In this document: piece by piece, positions 4,384 through 11,409 of the stretch
Layout of the letters: every line of letters starts with the position of its first letter
How positions within the stretch are numbered: position 1 is the first letter of the stretch
Assembly: GCA_937923325.1 (NCBI GenBank)
Contig: CAKZUQ010000017.1
Location: 1 to 11,409 of the forward strand
Origin: an uncultured Bacteriovoracaceae bacterium
GTDB lineage: Bacteria > Bdellovibrionota > Bacteriovoracia > Bacteriovoracales > Bacteriovoracaceae
Direction: 5' to 3'
DNA: 11,409 nucleotides
Made by a program: the position numbers and the translations under genes
Notes under the pieces: model-generated
Database searches by the model: none
Told to the model about the DNA's origin: nothing
The model's input: only the letters and a program-made list of their open reading frames with translations

Positions 4384-6990
4384 TTATACCAGTAACTCTT
4401 TAGATTTTTTCGAGATATAACTCATCATTGGCTCTACTTCATCAATCTGAACAACAAGAAGGTCTCCAGCTTCTCCTTCATTGAGTAGTCTTTCAAGAGC
4501 CAATTCACTGTTCAGTATGATTTCAATTGAACTATTCCTCATTCCGCCTTTCTGTAATCCTTCCAAAACTAAATTAGCAGTTTCACCAGAAGATCTTTGT
4601 CGATTATCCATTTCCGTAATAATAATCCTATCATATACAGAAGCCAGAGTTTCTCCATACTCAATAATTTGTTCATTTGTTCGATTTCCTGTTCCATGAC
4701 AAAGTAATACTTTTCTACCATCTGAGATACGATTAAGTACTCCACTAAAAGCTCTTACAGAGTCTGCATTATGAGCATAATCGACAAGAACCTTATATCG
4801 CTTAAAGTTAAATAAATTCATCCGACCAGGATTTTGAGTTGATGAAGGATGAAAGGTCATAACTCCATTGCGTATTTGATCAATTGACAAATCAAGTCCG
4901 TATAATACAGCAACAGCAGCTAAGGCATTCGATATATTAAAATCTACAATACCACCAAAGGTTATAGGAACCTCTCTTAGAGAACAGACTTTAACATCCA
5001 GGTTTTGAGTTCTAATAACAATATCATTATCAATAACTGTTATCACTGTCCCCTTGCTCTCCATGTGACGAATAACTTCATCATTGCGAGAATCAAGTGA
5101 AAATAAGATGATATGCCCTCTTGCTCTATCAAGTATACTCATTGCACCTACATCATCAGCATTTAAGATGGAGGTTCCATATTCCTTTACGGTTTCAACT
5201 ACTGTTGACTTAACCAAGCGAAGGTCTTCTACTGTATCAATCCAATCACTTCCAATATGATCTGTTCCAATATTTAAAACAACTCCAATATCAATGCTTT
5301 TGACACCAAGCCCTCTTCTTACAATTCCTCCACGAGCTGCCTCTAGAACGATATGATCAACGGTTGGTTCACGTAAGACAATTTTTGCACCTTGTGGCCC
5401 ACTATAATCTCCATACAAAATAGCTTGTCCATCAATTTCGACTCCCGTAGTGCAAGCAAGCCCCACTTTATGTCCTGAATACTTCAGGCAATGGCTAACA
5501 AGCTTGCACGTTGTTGTTTTACCATTTGTTCCTGCTATAGCAATAACTGGCGTTTCAATATAGTCCGAAGGAAAGAGCATTTCCACAACTGATTTAGCAA
5601 CATTGCGAGCTTTCCCATGAGTCGGCTCGAGATGCATTCTAAAACCAGGAGCTGCATTAACTTCGACAACACTAATACCAGATTCTTCTAAAGGTAGAGA
5701 AGTATCTACTGCAATTGCATCTAGTCCCATACAGTCTAATCCAATAATTTTTGCTGCTCTTTCAACCATAACTTTTATCTCTGGGTGAACTTCATCTGTA
5801 ACATCAGTTGCAGTTCCTCCTTGGCTAATATTCGCTGTTGTTTTTAAATAAACTTTCTCACTCTGCTCAGGGACAGAGTTAATAGAAAAGCCATGCAATA
5901 AAAGAAATCTTATAACCATTTCATCAATTTCAATTTTTGTAAGTGGTTTTTCGTGTCCAAAGCCTCTTCTTGGGTCATTATTAACCTCATCCACCAAATC
6001 TTTTATTGATGAAACTCCATCTCCAACAACACAAGCAGCATCTCTTCTTGCCACAGCAATAAGTTTCCCCCCAATAACAAGAAAGCGAAAGTCAAAGCCT
6101 TTAATAAGTCTCTCTACAAGAACCCAAGGATGATGGTTCTTAGCAAGTTCGAATGCGACTTTAAATTGTTCAATATGAGTAATATTAATCGTTGCTCCTT
6201 TACCATGATTCCCCGAATTAGGTTTCACAACAACTGCTCCTTTCAGTTTTTCGAAAAATATAAATGCATCTTCTATATTAGAGAAAATACGTCCCTCCGG
6301 TACTGGAATACCAGACTCTTCAAGAAAGGTTTTTGTAACAGACTTCTCATCTGCCAGCTCAACTGAAATAGCAGATGTTTGGCCTGTCATAGAAGCTTGT
6401 ATTCGCTTTTGATTTGCACCATATCCTAGTTGAATATAGCTTGCATCATTTAATCTTATAGATGGTATACCTTTTTTAGATGCCTCATTCACAATACTTA
6501 AAGTTGTTGGCCCAAGCATATCTTTTTCTCTTAAAGTCTTAAGCTCTAATACTGCACCTTCAATATTAAAGTTTCTTTCATTAGTAACAGATTCAAAAAT
6601 AGTAACTGCTTCTTGTGCAGCTCTGAGGCCAGCTGACTCGACCTTGTACCGAAAGACAACTAAATAAACACCATCTTGAGAAGTGCAAAATGTTTTTCCA
6701 TAGCCAACTTCCATACCAGATAGACACTGCAACTCAATTGCAATATGCTCAATAACATGCCCAGCCCAAGTCCCTTGCTCTAACCTCTGAACTAGTCCTC
6801 CAATACCTCCAATTGAACATCCATGTTCTTTGAGCCCTGGAAGTAATTCTAATAATCGTTTTGTAAACCCAATAATTTTGTCAGTAGGTTTTTGCTCATA
6901 CTCTTTAATGTCTAAGACCATAAAGACAGCTGTATGCCTCGTATACCGATTAGGTCCACGTAAAGCTCTTAATTCTTTTATTTCAATCAT
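4384..6990 (-). CDS. cphA: Cyanophycin synthetase
   Basis: This 868-residue enzyme polymerises Asp and Arg, with ATP, into cyanophycin (multi-L-arginyl-poly-L-aspartate), a cytoplasmic nitrogen store. Full family length and architecture are present. The N-terminal domain contains HVIEHIAIELQ (about 78-88). An ATP-grasp domain has VVVKPNSGNHGKG (about 253-265) and the metal-binding end VVEVNAAPGFRMH (about 441-453). A Mur-ligase-like domain has P-loop AGTNGKTTT (about 486-494), EAARGGIVRRGLG (about 550-562), NIGTDHIG (573-580) and DYAHN (737-741). GGAG lies 6 nt before the ATG. The start overlaps the cphB stop by 8 bp, so the two are translationally linked. No catalytic motif appears missing, so it should be active. 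Identification is firm. Confidence 0.97.
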   Translation of the reverse strand: MIEIKELRALRGPNRYTRHTAVFMVLDIKEYEQKPTDKIIGFTKRLLELLPGLKEHGCSIGGIGGLVQRLEQGTWAGHVIEHIAIELQCLSGMEVGYGKTFCTSQDGVYLVVFRYKVESAGLRAAQEAVTIFESVTNERNFNIEGAVLELKTLREKDMLGPTTLSIVNEASKKGIPSIRLNDASYIQLGYGANQKRIQASMTGQTSAISVELADEKSVTKTFLEESGIPVPEGRIFSNIEDAFIFFEKLKGAVVVKPNSGNHGKGATINITHIEQFKVAFELAKNHHPWVLVERLIKGFDFRFLVIGGKLIAVARRDAACVVGDGVSSIKDLVDEVNNDPRRGFGHEKPLTKIEIDEMVIRFLLLHGFSINSVPEQSEKVYLKTTANISQGGTATDVTDEVHPEIKVMVERAAKIIGLDCMGLDAIAVDTSLPLEESGISVVEVNAAPGFRMHLEPTHGKARNVAKSVVEMLFPSDYIETPVIAIAGTNGKTTTCKLVSHCLKYSGHKVGLACTTGVEIDGQAILYGDYSGPQGAKIVLREPTVDHIVLEAARGGIVRRGLGVKSIDIGVVLNIGTDHIGSDWIDTVEDLRLVKSTVVETVKEYGTSILNADDVGAMSILDRARGHIILFSLDSRNDEVIRHMESKGTVITVIDNDIVIRTQNLDVKVCSLREVPITFGGIVDFNISNALAAVAVLYGLDLSIDQIRNGVMTFHPSSTQNPGRMNLFNFKRYKVLVDYAHNADSVRAFSGVLNRISDGRKVLLCHGTGNRTNEQIIEYGETLASVYDRIIITEMDNRQRSSGETANLVLEGLQKGGMRNSSIEIILNSELALERLLNEGEAGDLLVVQIDEVEPMMSYISKKSKELLV

Positions 6991-7819
6991 TTGTTCTCCG
7001 TTTTTCTTGTTTTTTTAAGAATATTCTTTTTTTAAAATCATACCCATCTCCATTAATCATTGAATGAACTCGAATATTTTCAAAACTAATAGATTCGCCA
7101 GTCTCTATATTGGTAATATTGGAACTTTTAATATCATGACCATCTACAAGAATAACTTGTCCTGTACCTATGACTTCGCTCGTTCCATCTTCACTTAAAA
7201 TAATCCCCGAGTTTTCACCAATCCCAACACCGATGCAATTTGAATTTATGATTATAGTTTGCATAAGTCTCCCCATACGGCCCCTAGCCATAAAATGAGT
7301 ATCAAAAATTATATTTTGAACAAAGTTAAATCCTATAGAGGTAAAGACTTTATCTTTAAACAAACCTTCTCTACTCTTTCCTCCACAAATCATAACTTCA
7401 GAAAAAGAAACAGCCCCAGCACTTGTCCCAACGATCAGAACACCAGATTTAAAATGATTATATATTGAATCTAAAAGGTCAGTCCCCTCAATAGTTTCTG
7501 TAAGCTTTAGCTGATCACCTCCCGTAAAAAAAATTAAATCGACATTCTTCAGCTTTTTTAGATTTTTTTTACAATTTGCCTCTGCCTTTTTCTGTATATT
7601 TAATATATCAATCCTTGTAGCTCCTAGTTTTTTAAAAGCAACATAATAATCCTCTCCTATCTCACAAGGCTCTTTACTTGCAGTAGTTATAATAACAACC
7701 TTAAAGTTTTTTTTTTGAATCTCTTGAACAACACGCTTTAGCACGAACAAATCGTCTCTTTTGTCCTCACTTCCACCAATAGCAATTAACTTACTTTGTA
7801 ATATAGGCCCAGATTTCAT
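6983..7819 (-). CDS. cphB: Cyanophycinase (peptidase S51)
   Basis: This serine exopeptidase splits cyanophycin into beta-Asp-Arg dipeptides. From the chosen start it has 278 residues, like the 271-residue Synechocystis enzyme. The catalytic triad can be placed: Ser133 in GTSAGA, His175 in FDTHFMARGRMGRL, Glu202 in GIGENSG. These fit the Ser132/His174/Glu201 known from Synechocystis. FFTGGDQ (97-103) is also conserved. A GTG at 7831 would give 282 residues, but GTGGAG is better read as the ribosome binding site for the ATG at 7819 (GGAG plus 6 nt). The gene overlaps cphA by 8 bp, so synthesis and breakdown enzymes are made together, and control probably acts on activity or substrate supply. 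No signal peptide is seen, so it acts in the cytoplasm. Confidence 0.95.
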   Translation of the reverse strand: MKSGPILQSKLIAIGGSEDKRDDLFVLKRVVQEIQKKNFKVVIITTASKEPCEIGEDYYVAFKKLGATRIDILNIQKKAEANCKKNLKKLKNVDLIFFTGGDQLKLTETIEGTDLLDSIYNHFKSGVLIVGTSAGAVSFSEVMICGGKSREGLFKDKVFTSIGFNFVQNIIFDTHFMARGRMGRLMQTIIINSNCIGVGIGENSGIILSEDGTSEVIGTGQVILVDGHDIKSSNITNIETGESISFENIRVHSMINGDGYDFKKRIFLKKQEKRRTND

Positions 7820-7839
7820 TTTTAACTCCACTTAGTTTT

Positions 7840-7866
7840 TTGTTAGAAGCATACGGAATCTAACAA
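7840..7866. repeat. Intergenic hairpin ahead of cphB
   Basis: TTGTTAGA (7840-7847) and TCTAACAA (7859-7866) can pair around an 11-nt loop in the 75-bp gap between the ATP-grasp-like gene and cphB. On the minus strand A residues follow rather than T, so it is not a terminator for the cph transcript. It could be a processing or stability element. It ends 20 nt upstream of the cphB start codon. Confidence 0.4.
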
Positions 7867-7894
7867 TACTTTTTAATCATCTCGTCATAATTTT

Positions 7895-8671
7895 TTAATT
7901 AATTTTTATAACATTAGGGCAAGGAATTCGACTGATCCCACAATCTACAATAAATTGAATTAGTTCATCATAGGATATATTTAGATCAATATTAAAGCTT
8001 CGTGAAAAATAGCTCGAGTGAAGTCCCATATTTGGCATCAAGTTAATATCGATAAAAAAGAGTTCCATTTTTTCATCTAATATAATATCAAAACAGCAAA
8101 AGTTTCGAATACTTAATTTTTTAAAAATATCCATGGCAACACTCTTTAGCTTGTTAACGAGATCAAGCCCCACAACTTTCATCAAAACATCTGTTTCATA
8201 TTTCGTTATTCTTTCTTCTCTTAATCTCAGACTAGACTTCGATGATATGACCTCAACAGCAGAAGTAAGTATTTTGCTACTTGATATTTGAATAACTCCA
8301 ATAGAAAAAGCTCTATTTTGCAAGTTATATTTCATATTTTTTTTATGTTTCGTTGATAACACTAAGAATGAACCTACAGCCCTGAATATTTCCTTAGATA
8401 GTCCGATATAGTTTATACCATGTAATTTAAAGAAATCGGACAGCCAGATTTTTTCTTTCTGCCCAATGAGTAAATATTTAATTCCCAAAATAATTAAATC
8501 AGGTCTTTTCTTTACAACTTTCTCTAAATCATACTTAGAGATACATATACTCATACTGGCGCAATGGCCTGCAAATTTTATCGACTCAAGGATATCTTTA
8601 CAATCTTCAACTGTTCCCAAGTTACTTCCCTTAAGATTTGAGTTTGAAGTTGTGACAATTTCTATAAGCAT
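7895..8671 (-). CDS. Degenerate ATP-grasp (D-Ala-D-Ala ligase-like) protein in the cph operon
   Basis: The 258-residue protein resembles D-alanine-D-alanine ligases at both ends. Near the N-terminus PDLIILGIKYL and LHGINYIGLSKE (about 84-95) match the PD...G...gipytGs region. Near the C-terminus FDIILDEKMELFFIDINLMPNMG (about 194-216) matches the metal-binding end, with Asp195, Asp208 and Asn210 in place of the usual Asp/Glu/Asn. Between about 96 and 122, where the family has 70 or more residues of ATP-binding lobe with KP and GSS motifs, only a short Lys-rich link remains. The usual Arg before the Asp-Phe pair is Cys. ATP binding is therefore doubtful; it may be a regulator or partner of CphA/CphB, or use another mechanism. 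SD TTGGAG is 8 nt before the ATG. It sits 75 bp upstream of cphB on the same strand. Family call moderate; role unknown. Confidence 0.65.
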   Translation of the reverse strand: MLIEIVTTSNSNLKGSNLGTVEDCKDILESIKFAGHCASMSICISKYDLEKVVKKRPDLIILGIKYLLIGQKEKIWLSDFFKLHGINYIGLSKEIFRAVGSFLVLSTKHKKNMKYNLQNRAFSIGVIQISSSKILTSAVEVISSKSSLRLREERITKYETDVLMKVVGLDLVNKLKSVAMDIFKKLSIRNFCCFDIILDEKMELFFIDINLMPNMGLHSSYFSRSFNIDLNISYDELIQFIVDCGISRIPCPNVIKIN

Positions 8672-8725
8672 ATAAATATCTCCAAGCCACTTTTGTTTAA
8701 TTTCTTAAAAGAAAATTATTTTTTT

Positions 8726-8971
8726 TTAAGTTTTTGCAATAGAAACTTTTATTGAACGACCTTTAAGATCCATCCCATTAAATTTTTCTACCGAACTTGC
8801 CGCTTCTTGTTGATTTTTCATCTCAACAAAGCCAAAACCCTTATTGCGTCCAGTAGCTTTATCTTTGATGAGATCTACATCAACAACAGTTCCAAATTCA
8901 GAAAAAAGATTTTTCAAATCAAGTTCCTCTGTATTAAACTCTAAATTTCCAACATATAATTTTGATTTCAT
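8726..8971 (-). CDS. RRM-type RNA-binding protein
   Basis: The 81 residues form one RNA recognition motif. RNP2 is LYVGNL (5-10) and RNP1 is KGFGFVEM (44-51), both with the aromatic residues that stack on RNA bases. The fold ends with IKVSIAKT and lacks the glycine-rich tail of some relatives. Bacterial single-RRM proteins of this kind bind single-stranded RNA and are often cold- or stress-linked; the target here is unknown. A very strong SD, GAGGAGGT, lies 6 nt before the ATG, suggesting high expression. It starts 25 bp after the CarD-like gene and is followed 54 bp later by the ATP-grasp-like gene, so it probably belongs to the same transcript. Identification is firm. Confidence 0.93.
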   Translation of the reverse strand: MKSKLYVGNLEFNTEELDLKNLFSEFGTVVDVDLIKDKATGRNKGFGFVEMKNQQEAASSVEKFNGMDLKGRSIKVSIAKT

Positions 8972-8996
8972 TTGTTACCTCCTCAGGCAATTATAC

Positions 8997-9479
8997 TTAA
9001 GCAAGGAACTTAGAAATAAGTTCCTTGCTTTCATTTTTTGTTTTTTTGTAAATAATAGAAGCTTCAAGTTCCAAGGTTTCAATTAATTTATCGACAATTC
9101 GTTTCTCTTTTACATTCATATCTTCTATGGGAAATAGCTCAGATGCTCTAATTGCAATCGTCTCAACATTACTCTTATCGATTCGGCGCTCAAAATACTG
9201 CAATCTGTCTTTTTTGGATTCAAAATTTTTTTTAACTTTTCTCTTTTTTAGAATCTGGAGCGTTTTTTCAAATAATACCTTTGAAGATATTGCTCGAATG
9301 GTTTTATTATCTTTAACAGGAAAATAATCTTTTGACCTTCGACCTCCATGTTCGATCACATAGTAATCATCCCCATCAGTTTGAATTTTCTCTATTGCAA
9401 GTATGACTCCTACACCAAAATCCATAGACAAGACTCGATCCTGGATAGAGAACTTCTGTGCCTTACCTTGAATTATCAT
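8997..9479 (-). CDS. CarD/CdnL-family RNA polymerase-binding regulator
   Basis: The 160-residue length matches CarD and CdnL (about 160-164). The N-terminal Tudor-like RNA polymerase-interacting domain is seen in FSIQDRVLSMDFGVGVILAIE (about 10-30) and YYVIEHGGRRSKDYFPV, with the usual V-Y-P-x-hG-x-G pattern partly replaced. The C-terminal half is helical and charged, as in the DNA-binding domain (RRIDKSNVETIAIRASEL). CarD/CdnL bind the polymerase beta subunit and stabilise open promoter complexes, especially at rRNA promoters. SD AAGGA lies 5-6 nt upstream. The ATG overlaps the TGA of the lipoprotein gene (ATGA), which indicates coupling. Assignment is good, though this may be a paralogue of the main CdnL. 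Confidence 0.8.
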   Translation of the reverse strand: MIIQGKAQKFSIQDRVLSMDFGVGVILAIEKIQTDGDDYYVIEHGGRRSKDYFPVKDNKTIRAISSKVLFEKTLQILKKRKVKKNFESKKDRLQYFERRIDKSNVETIAIRASELFPIEDMNVKEKRIVDKLIETLELEASIIYKKTKNESKELISKFLA

Positions 9480-9670
9480 AGATTTCCTTTTACTACTACT
9501 CCATCGGCTTTAACCTTAATAGGAGCATTTCTAATTTGTAATTGTTTATTTAGTTTAGTTCCACTGAATGCATAAAGGCTTTCTTTATCATTTGAATTTG
9601 ACTTACAGAAACTTAAAATGAAAAGAGAAAAAAGTAATAGTATATTCTTATATAAGATCATTACTGACAT
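9476..9670 (-). CDS. Small probable lipoprotein
   Basis: The 64-residue product has a short basic start (Lys8), a hydrophobic run ILLLFSLFILSF, and then Cys22, as in type II signal peptides. The sequence L-S-F-C has Phe at -1, where Gly, Ala or Ser is usual, so processing is uncertain. The mature part would be 43 polar residues ending KADGVVVKGNL, with no recognised domain. AGGAG 6 nt upstream supports the ATG at 9668-9670. The stop codon overlaps the start of the CarD-like gene by four bases. It leads the six-gene minus-strand unit. It faces away from ppa, with a 190-bp gap between them. The gene is probably real; the function is unknown. Confidence 0.6.
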   Translation of the reverse strand: MSVMILYKNILLLFSLFILSFCKSNSNDKESLYAFSGTKLNKQLQIRNAPIKVKADGVVVKGNL

Positions 9671-9681
9671 AAACGACTCCT

Positions 9682-9730
9682 AATACCTTTTAAGGTATTC
9701 TAAAATTAGAAAAGTCTAGGATTAATTATA
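9682..9730 (-). promoter_or_regulatory. Possible promoter and palindrome upstream of the lipoprotein-carD operon
   Basis: A perfect TATAAT reads on the minus strand at 9725-9730, but no good -35 lies 16-18 bp away. Downstream, a perfect palindrome AATACCTT-TT-AAGGTATT (9682-9699) directly precedes the ribosome binding site, where an operator or a leader hairpin would lie. The palindrome is certain; the promoter and any regulatory role are inferred. Confidence 0.35.
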
Positions 9731-9860
9731 AGTCAGTATGATAAATCACAGAGAGAAACAAAAAAGCTTCGATTAGGCAATCTACCCCATGTATGAGTTA
9801 ATAGCAACTTATTACAAACGCCGAGTAATATCATAAGCTTGACTAAAAAAGGAATAATTA

Positions 9861-10397
9861 ATGAACCCCTGGCACGATGTCCATCTCGAAAATAATACTC
9901 CTCATGAATTTCCAGTGATCATTGAAATTCCCATGGGATCAAAAGTGAAATATGAATTAGATAAAGACACCGGACTTATGCGAGTTGATCGAATTCTTTT
10001 TAGTTCTGTTCATTACCCTGCAAATTATGGATTTATTCCTCAAACTCTTTGTGAAGATAATGACCCCTTGGATGTTCTTGTACTAGGACAACAACCAATT
10101 TTACCTCGTTCAATTATAGAAGCCAGACCTATTGGTTTACTAAAGATGCTAGATCAAGGGGAGGAAGATGATAAGATCATTGCTGTTCATCTACATGATC
10201 CTGAATTTAATCACTACACATCAATAAAGGAGTTACCTCCTCATAGATTATTAGAAATCAAAAGTTTCTTTGAAGATTACAAGTCTCTTGAACAAAAAGA
10301 AACAAAGGTTAGTGAACCTCTTGATGCAATCGATGCAAAAAGGTGTATAGAGGATTCAATAAAACTCTATTCATCACAATTTAAACAAAAAAAATGA
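9861..10397 (+). CDS. ppa: Inorganic pyrophosphatase (family I)
   Basis: This cytoplasmic enzyme hydrolyses pyrophosphate to phosphate and so drives biosynthetic reactions, including those that use aminoacyl or nucleotide activation. The 178 residues match the usual soluble bacterial length (about 175). The metal-binding signature DNDPLD (66-71) is intact, as are [14 protein letters not shown] (about 21-34), [10 protein letters not shown] (51-60), the acidic QGEEDDK (about 99-105) and the late Lys-rich [15 protein letters not shown] lies 7 nt before the ATG. It is divergent from the lipoprotein-carD unit and followed 13 bp later by a truncated protease gene. It looks functional. Confidence 0.96.
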   Translation: MNPWHDVHLENNTPHEFPVIIEIPMGSKVKYELDKDTGLMRVDRILFSSVHYPANYGFIPQTLCEDNDPLDVLVLGQQPILPRSIIEARPIGLLKMLDQGEEDDKIIAVHLHDPEFNHYTSIKELPPHRLLEIKSFFEDYKSLEQKETKVSEPLDAIDAKRCIEDSIKLYSSQFKQKK

Positions 10398-10410
10398 AAG
10401 AGATATAATA

Positions 10411-10821
10411 ATGTATAAAACGAAAGTCTTTCAAAAAAAATTTAACAGCGCCTTTATCTTGATTATAACAAAATCTGATAAAACAACTTATGTTTGCAGC
10501 TCTGTCGCCTATTCAAAGCGTACTCTGATCACGGCTGCTCATTGCCTAGATGGAGCAATTAAAATTCAAGTTTGTAAGCAAGACACTGTTACGACAAAAA
10601 ATACTTACTACAATGTTAAAAACTTTGCAGTTCATAAAAAGTATAATCCTTCAGCTTCAAATTACATGTATGATATTGGTAAAATTACTTTAAAAGAAGA
10701 CTTACCTAAAGAAATTAATATATATCCTTTAAGCGATTTAACAAATTTGGAAACAGAACTATACAGGGGTGGTTTTGGAGAAAGAGCAGGGATCAACACT
10801 CACACATTGATATCGGCTTAG
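10411..10821 (+). pseudogene. Trypsin-like serine protease, truncated before the catalytic serine
   Basis: The 136-residue frame shows the first half of a chymotrypsin-fold (S1) protease. VCSSVAYSKRTLITAAHC carries the catalytic His (about residue 46), and YDIGKITL carries the catalytic Asp (about residue 91). The frame continues to a YRGGFGERAGIN segment like the GwG region and ends in ISA. The GDSGGP segment with the catalytic Ser and the rest of the C-terminal barrel are absent, as full S1 domains need about 220 residues. No signal peptide is seen at this start, though such proteases are normally exported. The break coincides with the start of recombinase-like sequence in another frame (around 10795-10806). 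It can be read as a deletion or recombination scar. It starts 13 bp after ppa. Proteolytic activity is not expected. Confidence 0.75.
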
Positions 10822-11174
10822 AAAAAGAGCTTAAGAAATTGATTCTCTCAAAAGACTGTAAAGCTGGAGAGCCAATATTTGGAACCTTAGAGGGCAAAGT
10901 AAGAAGTCACGATGGATTCGTAGATCGTTACAACCGCTTAATAAAAAAATGGGGTGGTAGAAGAATAAGATTTCATGACCTCAGGCATACTACATCAACC
11001 CTTTGGGCCCACGACAGGTGTAAACCCAAGGTAATCCAAGAAATGGCGGGGCATGAAGATTTGAAAACAACTATGAAATACATCCACTTAGTTGGAGGAA
11101 GCGTTGAAGAATTTTCGAATAAATTGAATGTTTATAAGACTGAGAATGAAGTGATTTCGGTTAACTTCGGATGA
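10791..11174 (+). pseudogene. Tyrosine recombinase (phage integrase family), C-terminal fragment
   Basis: The frame holds the last part of a tyrosine recombinase catalytic domain. RFHDLRHT carries the H-x-x-R motif, AGHEDLKTTMKYIH carries the next conserved His/Gly and the nucleophile Tyr, and a short C-terminal tail follows. Upstream, in-frame recombinase-like sequence goes back to about HSHIDIGLEKELKKLI (10797). The first catalytic Arg and the whole N-terminal DNA-binding region are missing and replaced by protease sequence in another frame. A TTG at 10839 could serve as a start but has no ribosome binding site. The protein cannot recombine alone. It may be what is left of the integrase that used the tRNA-fMet site at the left edge, an inference that rests only on both being present. 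Confidence 0.8.
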
Positions 11175-11195
11175 GTTATGTTTGAGCGGGACTAT

Positions 11196-11229
11196 AAATG
11201 GACTATGGAGTCCATTTTTAGTATTTTTT
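11196..11229 (+). terminator. Intrinsic terminator after the integrase fragment
   Basis: AAATGGACT (11196-11204) pairs with AGTCCATTT (11209-11217) around an ATGG loop. Further T-rich sequence (TTAGTATTTTTT) runs to 11229. The hairpin is 22 bp past the recombinase stop, in the right orientation to end its transcript before the insertion sequence. Confidence 0.65.
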
Positions 11230-11263
11230 AATTTTGTGAATGTCTGGTAAGTGCTTGAAATCT

Positions 11264-11409
11264 TGTCCGTCCTGAGACATGGTTTACAAATTATACCGGA
11301 GACATAGTTTACACTTCTAAATAAATCAGTCGGTTATAATCTCTATATGTAACATGGAGGTTATTACATGAGCTGGAAGGAGTCGACTATAATGGACGAA
11401 AAACTTAAA
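11264..11409 (+). mobile_element. Start of an IS481-family insertion sequence (partial)
   Basis: The left terminus carries two direct repeats on the minus strand, 11269-11288 and 11294-11313, both containing AGACATNGTTTACA, with a 25-bp period. Repeats of this kind are common at the ends of IS481-like elements and are presumably transposase binding sites. TATAAT at 11335-11340 is a likely -10. A transposase reading frame then begins. The element leaves the window at 11409. The first base of the element is probably near 11264, judged from comparison with the terminus at 28-78. Confidence 0.75.
11368..11409 (+). CDS. IS481-family transposase, first 14 codons
   Basis: Only MSWKESTIMDEKLK is present before the window ends. 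The MSWKE...M.E(R/K) opening is typical of one group of IS481-family DDE transposases, which then have a helix-turn-helix and an rve catalytic core. GGAGG lies 7 nt before the ATG, and the IS terminus is just upstream, which agrees. A second Met at codon 9 is a less likely start. Whether the gene is complete cannot be told. Confidence 0.7.
   Translation, partial: MSWKESTIMDEKLK

Noticed and set aside
4097..4420. Plus-strand 107-codon frame between nhaR and cphA
   Set aside because: It has no ribosome binding site, reads straight through the strong hairpin terminator at 4299-4341 and into the 3' end of cphA, and its composition is low-complexity.
7820..7831. GTG start for cyanophycinase
   Set aside because: The GTGGAG there is better used as the Shine-Dalgarno sequence for the ATG at 7819, and homology does not need the four extra residues.
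1..11409. CRISPR array, rRNA or known phage-defence system
   Set aside because: No regularly spaced long direct repeats, rRNA-like sequence, or nuclease, methylase, helicase or Cas-like genes were seen.

Overview
The window is AT-rich chromosomal DNA from a Gram-negative bacterium. The gene set (CarD/CdnL-type regulator, stand-alone RRM protein, trypsin-like protease, NhaR, cyanophycin enzymes) fits best with Bdellovibrionota, for example the Bacteriovorax relatives. That placement is an inference from gene content. It carries intact metabolic and stress genes between two damaged, mobile-DNA-rich edges.

Left edge (1-330): the inward-facing terminus of an IS481-like element, then a 48-nt copy of the 3' part of an initiator tRNA (fMet, minus strand), then short tandem repeats. 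This looks like an attachment site left by a tyrosine recombinase. A small membrane protein gene (392-589) follows.

973-2495 (minus): a compact operon of six small genes, at least three of them damaged. Two neighbouring genes look like ribosome-hibernation (S30AE/HPF) proteins. Each has one internal stop, and they still share an ATGA overlap. Another gene has a frameshift in a run of A. Upstream lie a CsbD-family stress protein gene (minus) and a divergent nhaR-like LysR regulator gene (plus). A 42-bp module with an adjoining inverted repeat lies in front of both the damaged operon and the csbD/nhaR pair, which suggests one NhaR-controlled stress regulon.

4384-9670 (minus): a probable six-gene unit, read as lipoprotein, CarD-like regulator, RRM protein, odd ATP-grasp-like protein, cyanophycinase (cphB), cyanophycin synthetase (cphA). 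CphA polymerises Asp and Arg into cyanophycin, and CphB releases the dipeptides again. The ATP-grasp-like protein appears to lack the ATP-binding lobe and is the least explained member.

9861-11409 (plus): inorganic pyrophosphatase, then a trypsin-like protease gene cut off before its catalytic serine and joined to the C-terminal part of a tyrosine recombinase, a terminator, and the start of an IS481-family transposase. The termini at the two ends of the window resemble each other and face each other, so the segment lies between two related IS copies.
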